A stretch of DNA of 64,000 nt from Paludibacteraceae bacterium (lineage in GTDB: Bacteria > Bacteroidota > Bacteroidia > Bacteroidales > Paludibacteraceae). The notes beneath the pieces are model-generated. The model had not been told where the DNA came from. It worked only from the letters and a program-made list of their open reading frames with translations, and did no database searches. Location: the NCBI GenBank assembly GCA_017387515.1, contig JAFOFC010000011.1:55941-119940 (forward strand), given 5' to 3'. Within the stretch, counting starts at the first letter, position 1. The number at the start of each line of letters is the position of its first letter. The position numbers and the translations under genes are program-made. Positions 61,684-64,000 of the stretch are shown here, piece after piece.

Positions 61684-61770
61684 ATGACGTTGTCGCTTGT
61701 CAAAAGTCACTTGTCGCTTGTTGTTATATAACAGACAAATGACAAGTGACTAACGACGAGTGACTATTGT
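61684..61770. repeat. Nested hairpin of tandem words between SulP and mnmD genes
   Basis: AGTCACTTGTC (61705-61715) pairs with GACAAGTGACT (61741-61751). Between them lies the palindrome TGTTATATAACA (61722-61733). The outside is padded with GTCGCTTGTC and TAACGACGAGTGACT words. It could act as a processing site between the two genes. Confidence 0.7.
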
Positions 61771-63480
61771 TTATTTACAAAGTTCTGCTGCTTTATTAAG
61801 TGCTTCGTTAATGTTTGAGCAGATAAATTCATCGCTCAAAACGTTATTGAAACCAGCTTTTTTAAGGGTATTTTTTACGTTGTCTTTTACGCCCGATAGC
61901 ACCAATTGAATGCCTTCGCGTTTAGATTGATGGCACAACGATTCCAAGTTGTGAATACCTGTAGAGTCGATAAATGGCACTTTACGCATTCTGATAATGC
62001 GCACTTTTGGTTTGTCGCCTAAGCTGTGCATTAAATCGTCAAACTTATTAGCAATACCAAAGAAGTATGGACCATCAATTTCGTATACTTCGGTACCTTC
62101 TGGAATGTTTAGTTTTTCTTCTTCGTGCAACTGAACATCGGTTTCGGCATTGGGGTCAATTTCTTTTTGGAATACCTTAATAGAAACAGCTTCGGTGGTA
62201 CGTTTTAAGAACAATACCACAGCCATCAACAAGCCAATTTCGATAGCAATGGTTAGGTCGAATACCACGGTAAGTACAAAGGTGGTAATAAGTACCGCAA
62301 AGTCTGATTTTGGGTTTTTGGCTAGTGAAACAAAAGTTTTCCAACCACTCATGTTGTAGGCTACCATTACTAGTACTGCTGCCAAGCAAGGCATAGGAAT
62401 CATACCTACTAAACTGCCTAATAGCAATAGCACCAATAATAATACTACTGCGTGAACAATGCCCGCTATTGGGGTGCGGCCCCCGTTGTTGATGTTGGTC
62501 ATAGTACGTGCAATAGCGCCAGTGGCAGGAATACCACCAAAGAATGGAACTACTACGTTGGCAATACCTTGGCCAATTAATTCGGTATTAGAGTCGTGCT
62601 TGTCGCCAATAACGCCGTCTACCACCATAGCAGAAAGCAAGGATTCGATGGCACCTAGAATAGCAATGGTAAAGGCAGCAGGGAATAAGGCTTGTACCAC
62701 ACCCAAAATGGTTTCACCTTCTTTAAGGTTCAATGTAGGTAGTGTAGGAGCAGGCATACCTTGTGGTAACGTGTATAAATCGCCAATAGTGCTGATGCTT
62801 TTGGCTCCTTCAATTCCAGCTACGTCGGCCAATAACCATACAGCCAAGGTGGCAACAATAATAGCTACCAACGAACCGGGTACTTTTGATGATAATTTTG
62901 GGGTAAAAATGATGATTAATAAGCTCATCATGGCAATGCCAAACGACCACCAGTTAATATCGCCTGTGTGTTGGAAGTAGCACCACCATTTGTGCAAGAA
63001 ATCGGCAGGTACATCGGCTATGCCCAACCCAAAAAAGTCGTTCATTTGGGTAGAGAAAATAGTAAGCGCAATACCACCGGTAAAACCAACAATTACAGGG
63101 TAGGGTACAAACTTAATAATGGTACCCAATCGCAGAGCCCCCATGGCAATAAGCATAATACCTGCCATGATGGTGGCAATCATTAGTCCACTTAGTCCAT
63201 GCTGCTGAATAATACCGTAAATAATAACGATAAATGCACCAGTAGGGCCACCAATTTGTACCTTGGTTCCACCTAAAAACGAAATAAGGAAACCTGCAAT
63301 AATTGCAGTAACCAACCCTTCGGTAGGGCCTACGCCAGAGGCAATACCAAAAGCAATGGCCAATGGAATGGCAACGATACCTACAATGATACCAGCCATA
63401 AGGTCAGTGCTAAATTGTTTGCCGTTGTACCCTTTTAAACATTTAAAAAAGGTAGGCTGAAAAACGAATTTATTTTTCAT
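61771..63480 (-). CDS. SulP-family anion transporter with STAS domain
   Basis: 569 residues. Seen: a long membrane domain with FGIASGVGPTEGLVTAIIAGFLISFLGGTKVQIGGPTGAFIVI near 43-86 (the SulP signature near TM3), QGIANVVVPFFGGIPATGAIARTMTNINNGGRTPIAGI near 304-342, and a C-terminal STAS domain (about 450-565) with KVRIIRMRKVPFIDSTGIHNLESL and the phosphorylatable-type Ser-Thr pair. SulP proteins carry sulfate, bicarbonate or other anions. Substrate choice is not evident. The -7 box TACCTTTG on the minus strand (63520-63527) is 40 bases upstream. Confidence 0.92.
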   Translation of the reverse strand: MKNKFVFQPTFFKCLKGYNGKQFSTDLMAGIIVGIVAIPLAIAFGIASGVGPTEGLVTAIIAGFLISFLGGTKVQIGGPTGAFIVIIYGIIQQHGLSGLMIATIMAGIMLIAMGALRLGTIIKFVPYPVIVGFTGGIALTIFSTQMNDFFGLGIADVPADFLHKWWCYFQHTGDINWWSFGIAMMSLLIIIFTPKLSSKVPGSLVAIIVATLAVWLLADVAGIEGAKSISTIGDLYTLPQGMPAPTLPTLNLKEGETILGVVQALFPAAFTIAILGAIESLLSAMVVDGVIGDKHDSNTELIGQGIANVVVPFFGGIPATGAIARTMTNINNGGRTPIAGIVHAVVLLLVLLLLGSLVGMIPMPCLAAVLVMVAYNMSGWKTFVSLAKNPKSDFAVLITTFVLTVVFDLTIAIEIGLLMAVVLFLKRTTEAVSIKVFQKEIDPNAETDVQLHEEEKLNIPEGTEVYEIDGPYFFGIANKFDDLMHSLGDKPKVRIIRMRKVPFIDSTGIHNLESLCHQSKREGIQLVLSGVKDNVKNTLKKAGFNNVLSDEFICSNINEALNKAAELCK

Positions 63481-63519
63481 AAAATATGTTGATAAAAACT
63501 AAATTCTAAAAAACGGGTG

Positions 63520-63527
63520 CAAAGGTA
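63520..63527 (-). promoter_or_regulatory. -7 box for the SulP gene
   Basis: TACCTTTG on the minus strand, 40-47 bases before the ATG at 63480. Confidence 0.55.
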
Positions 63528-63536
63528 CAAAATATA

Positions 63537-63854
63537 AAGGAGAAATGAGAAAGGAGAAAGGAGTTTTTTTGTGCAAGCCGAGTGCAGAGGCAAGTTTACT
63601 TGACTATGCCGAGGCGCAGCCAAAAAACACGAAATGCGAAGCATTGAGTAAAGTTTGATTTTGCCGAACGTGAGCAACTTCATGAGCGAAGCGAATAAAG
63701 TCGAAGGTCAAAGGTCGAAAGTAGGGACGCACGGTCGTGCGTCCGTGCTCAAAACCGCAACTCATCAACCTCAATGCGGTCCCTGAGCCTGTCGACGTGT
63801 TGTTGACCGAAGGGAAAAAGGGCCCAGCATTGATTCGATTTATCGATTCACCGA
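63537..63854. repeat. Mosaic of intergenic repeat modules near the right edge
   Basis: In order: GAGAAATGAGAAAGGAGAAA words; a CGAGTGCAGAGGCAAGTTTACTTGACTATGCC-type module as at 1060-1097; ATGC-GAA-GCAT (63634-63644); GAGCGAAGCGAATAAA (63684-63699) as at 10712-10727; AAAGTCGAAGGTC-type words; the palindrome GGACGCACG-GT-CGTGCGTCC (63726-63745); and CCCTGAGCCTGTCGA (63781-63795), matching the CDS insert at 24518-24570. No gene is credible here. Confidence 0.75.
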
Positions 63855-64000
63855 TTTCTGTTTCGGCGCTTCATCTTCCGACTTGGTTTCCGGTCGGGAT
63901 TTACACATACAAAAACTACAAAATGTGAACTCGCTTCGCTCAAACAACACATTTTGCTTAACGTTTTTGCACATATAAATCTTTTTCCGACCTCCACCAA
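63855..64000. repeat. Dispersed intergenic repeat, right copy (cut by the window edge)
   Basis: It matches 1009-1230 apart from lacking the nested 77-base insertion. The identical stretch ends at the window edge, so its true end is unknown. It contains AAAATGTG/CACATTTT (63920-63955) around GCTTCGC (63933-63939). Confidence 0.85.

Noticed and set aside
63737-63928. A 63-codon ORF in the right-hand mosaic
   Set aside because: It is composed of palindromic and word repeats that recur in non-coding sites.

Overview
The window looks like a chromosomal segment of a Bacteroidota bacterium, most likely order Bacteroidales. The evidence is the recurring promoter pattern (TTTG, about 19-21 bases, then TAnnTTTG), tRNA genes without an encoded CCA end, a type IX secretion (T9SS)/gliding gene set (a GldF-GldG fusion, two giant proteins with gliding-type C-terminal domains, an OmpA-family protein and a PorP/SprF-family protein), and family-typical versions of ArgS, AsnA, ThrA, single-chain PurL and the carboxynorspermidine route to spermidine. 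Species and family cannot be named from this sequence alone. No prophage, plasmid replication genes, transposase, integrase or CRISPR array was seen.

Layout. 1-931: truncated MFS sugar transporter. 1262-3240: engB and a sodium:solute symporter. 3612-5607: recR, a small membrane protein, a HAD hydrolase and a GNAT acetyltransferase. 5592-8841: opposite-strand run of two rhomboids, an exo/endonuclease-phosphatase and purE. 9007-12521: type II NADH dehydrogenase, HU and argS. 12481-15135: dCMP deaminase, S41 protease and HD protein. 15236-21007: apbE, two half-size chromate transporters and purL. 21082-25263: an unknown membrane-anchored protein and a PagL-like outer membrane protein. 25399-29749: gldFG, dnaN and an exonuclease. 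29905-44552: the T9SS surface-protein cluster. 44581-46904: two spermidine genes. 46952-47751: tRNA cluster and a predicted 28-residue membrane microprotein. 47754-54675: MBL hydrolase, sugar permease and ROK kinase, asnA, tRNA-Arg, glmM-like mutase and two lipoproteins. 54677-60884: thrA, a DUF349 protein, an RluB-type pseudouridine synthase, queC and queF. 61018-63480: mnmD and a SulP transporter. 63481-64000: repeat mosaic.

How genes fit together. PurE and PurL serve purine synthesis. QueC and QueF make and reduce preQ0 for queuosine, and MnmD modifies wobble uridine. ThrA supplies the aspartate semialdehyde branch that also feeds the spermidine pair. The large surface proteins, OmpA-like protein and PorP/SprF protein form one apparent export and display unit.

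The most unusual parts are not ordinary genes. First, two tandem tRNA-Gly(GCC) genes are each preceded by a hairpin that starts as an exact copy of the tRNA 5' end and then carries the D-arm in inverted orientation. Second, many intergenic spaces contain a mosaic of short tandem words (7-9 bp), GCGAAGC mini-hairpins and longer shared modules. One module is nested in another, one has a compensatory stem change, and one has entered the reading frame of the PagL-like protein. Third, a 106-bp nested palindrome lies between queF and mnmD.
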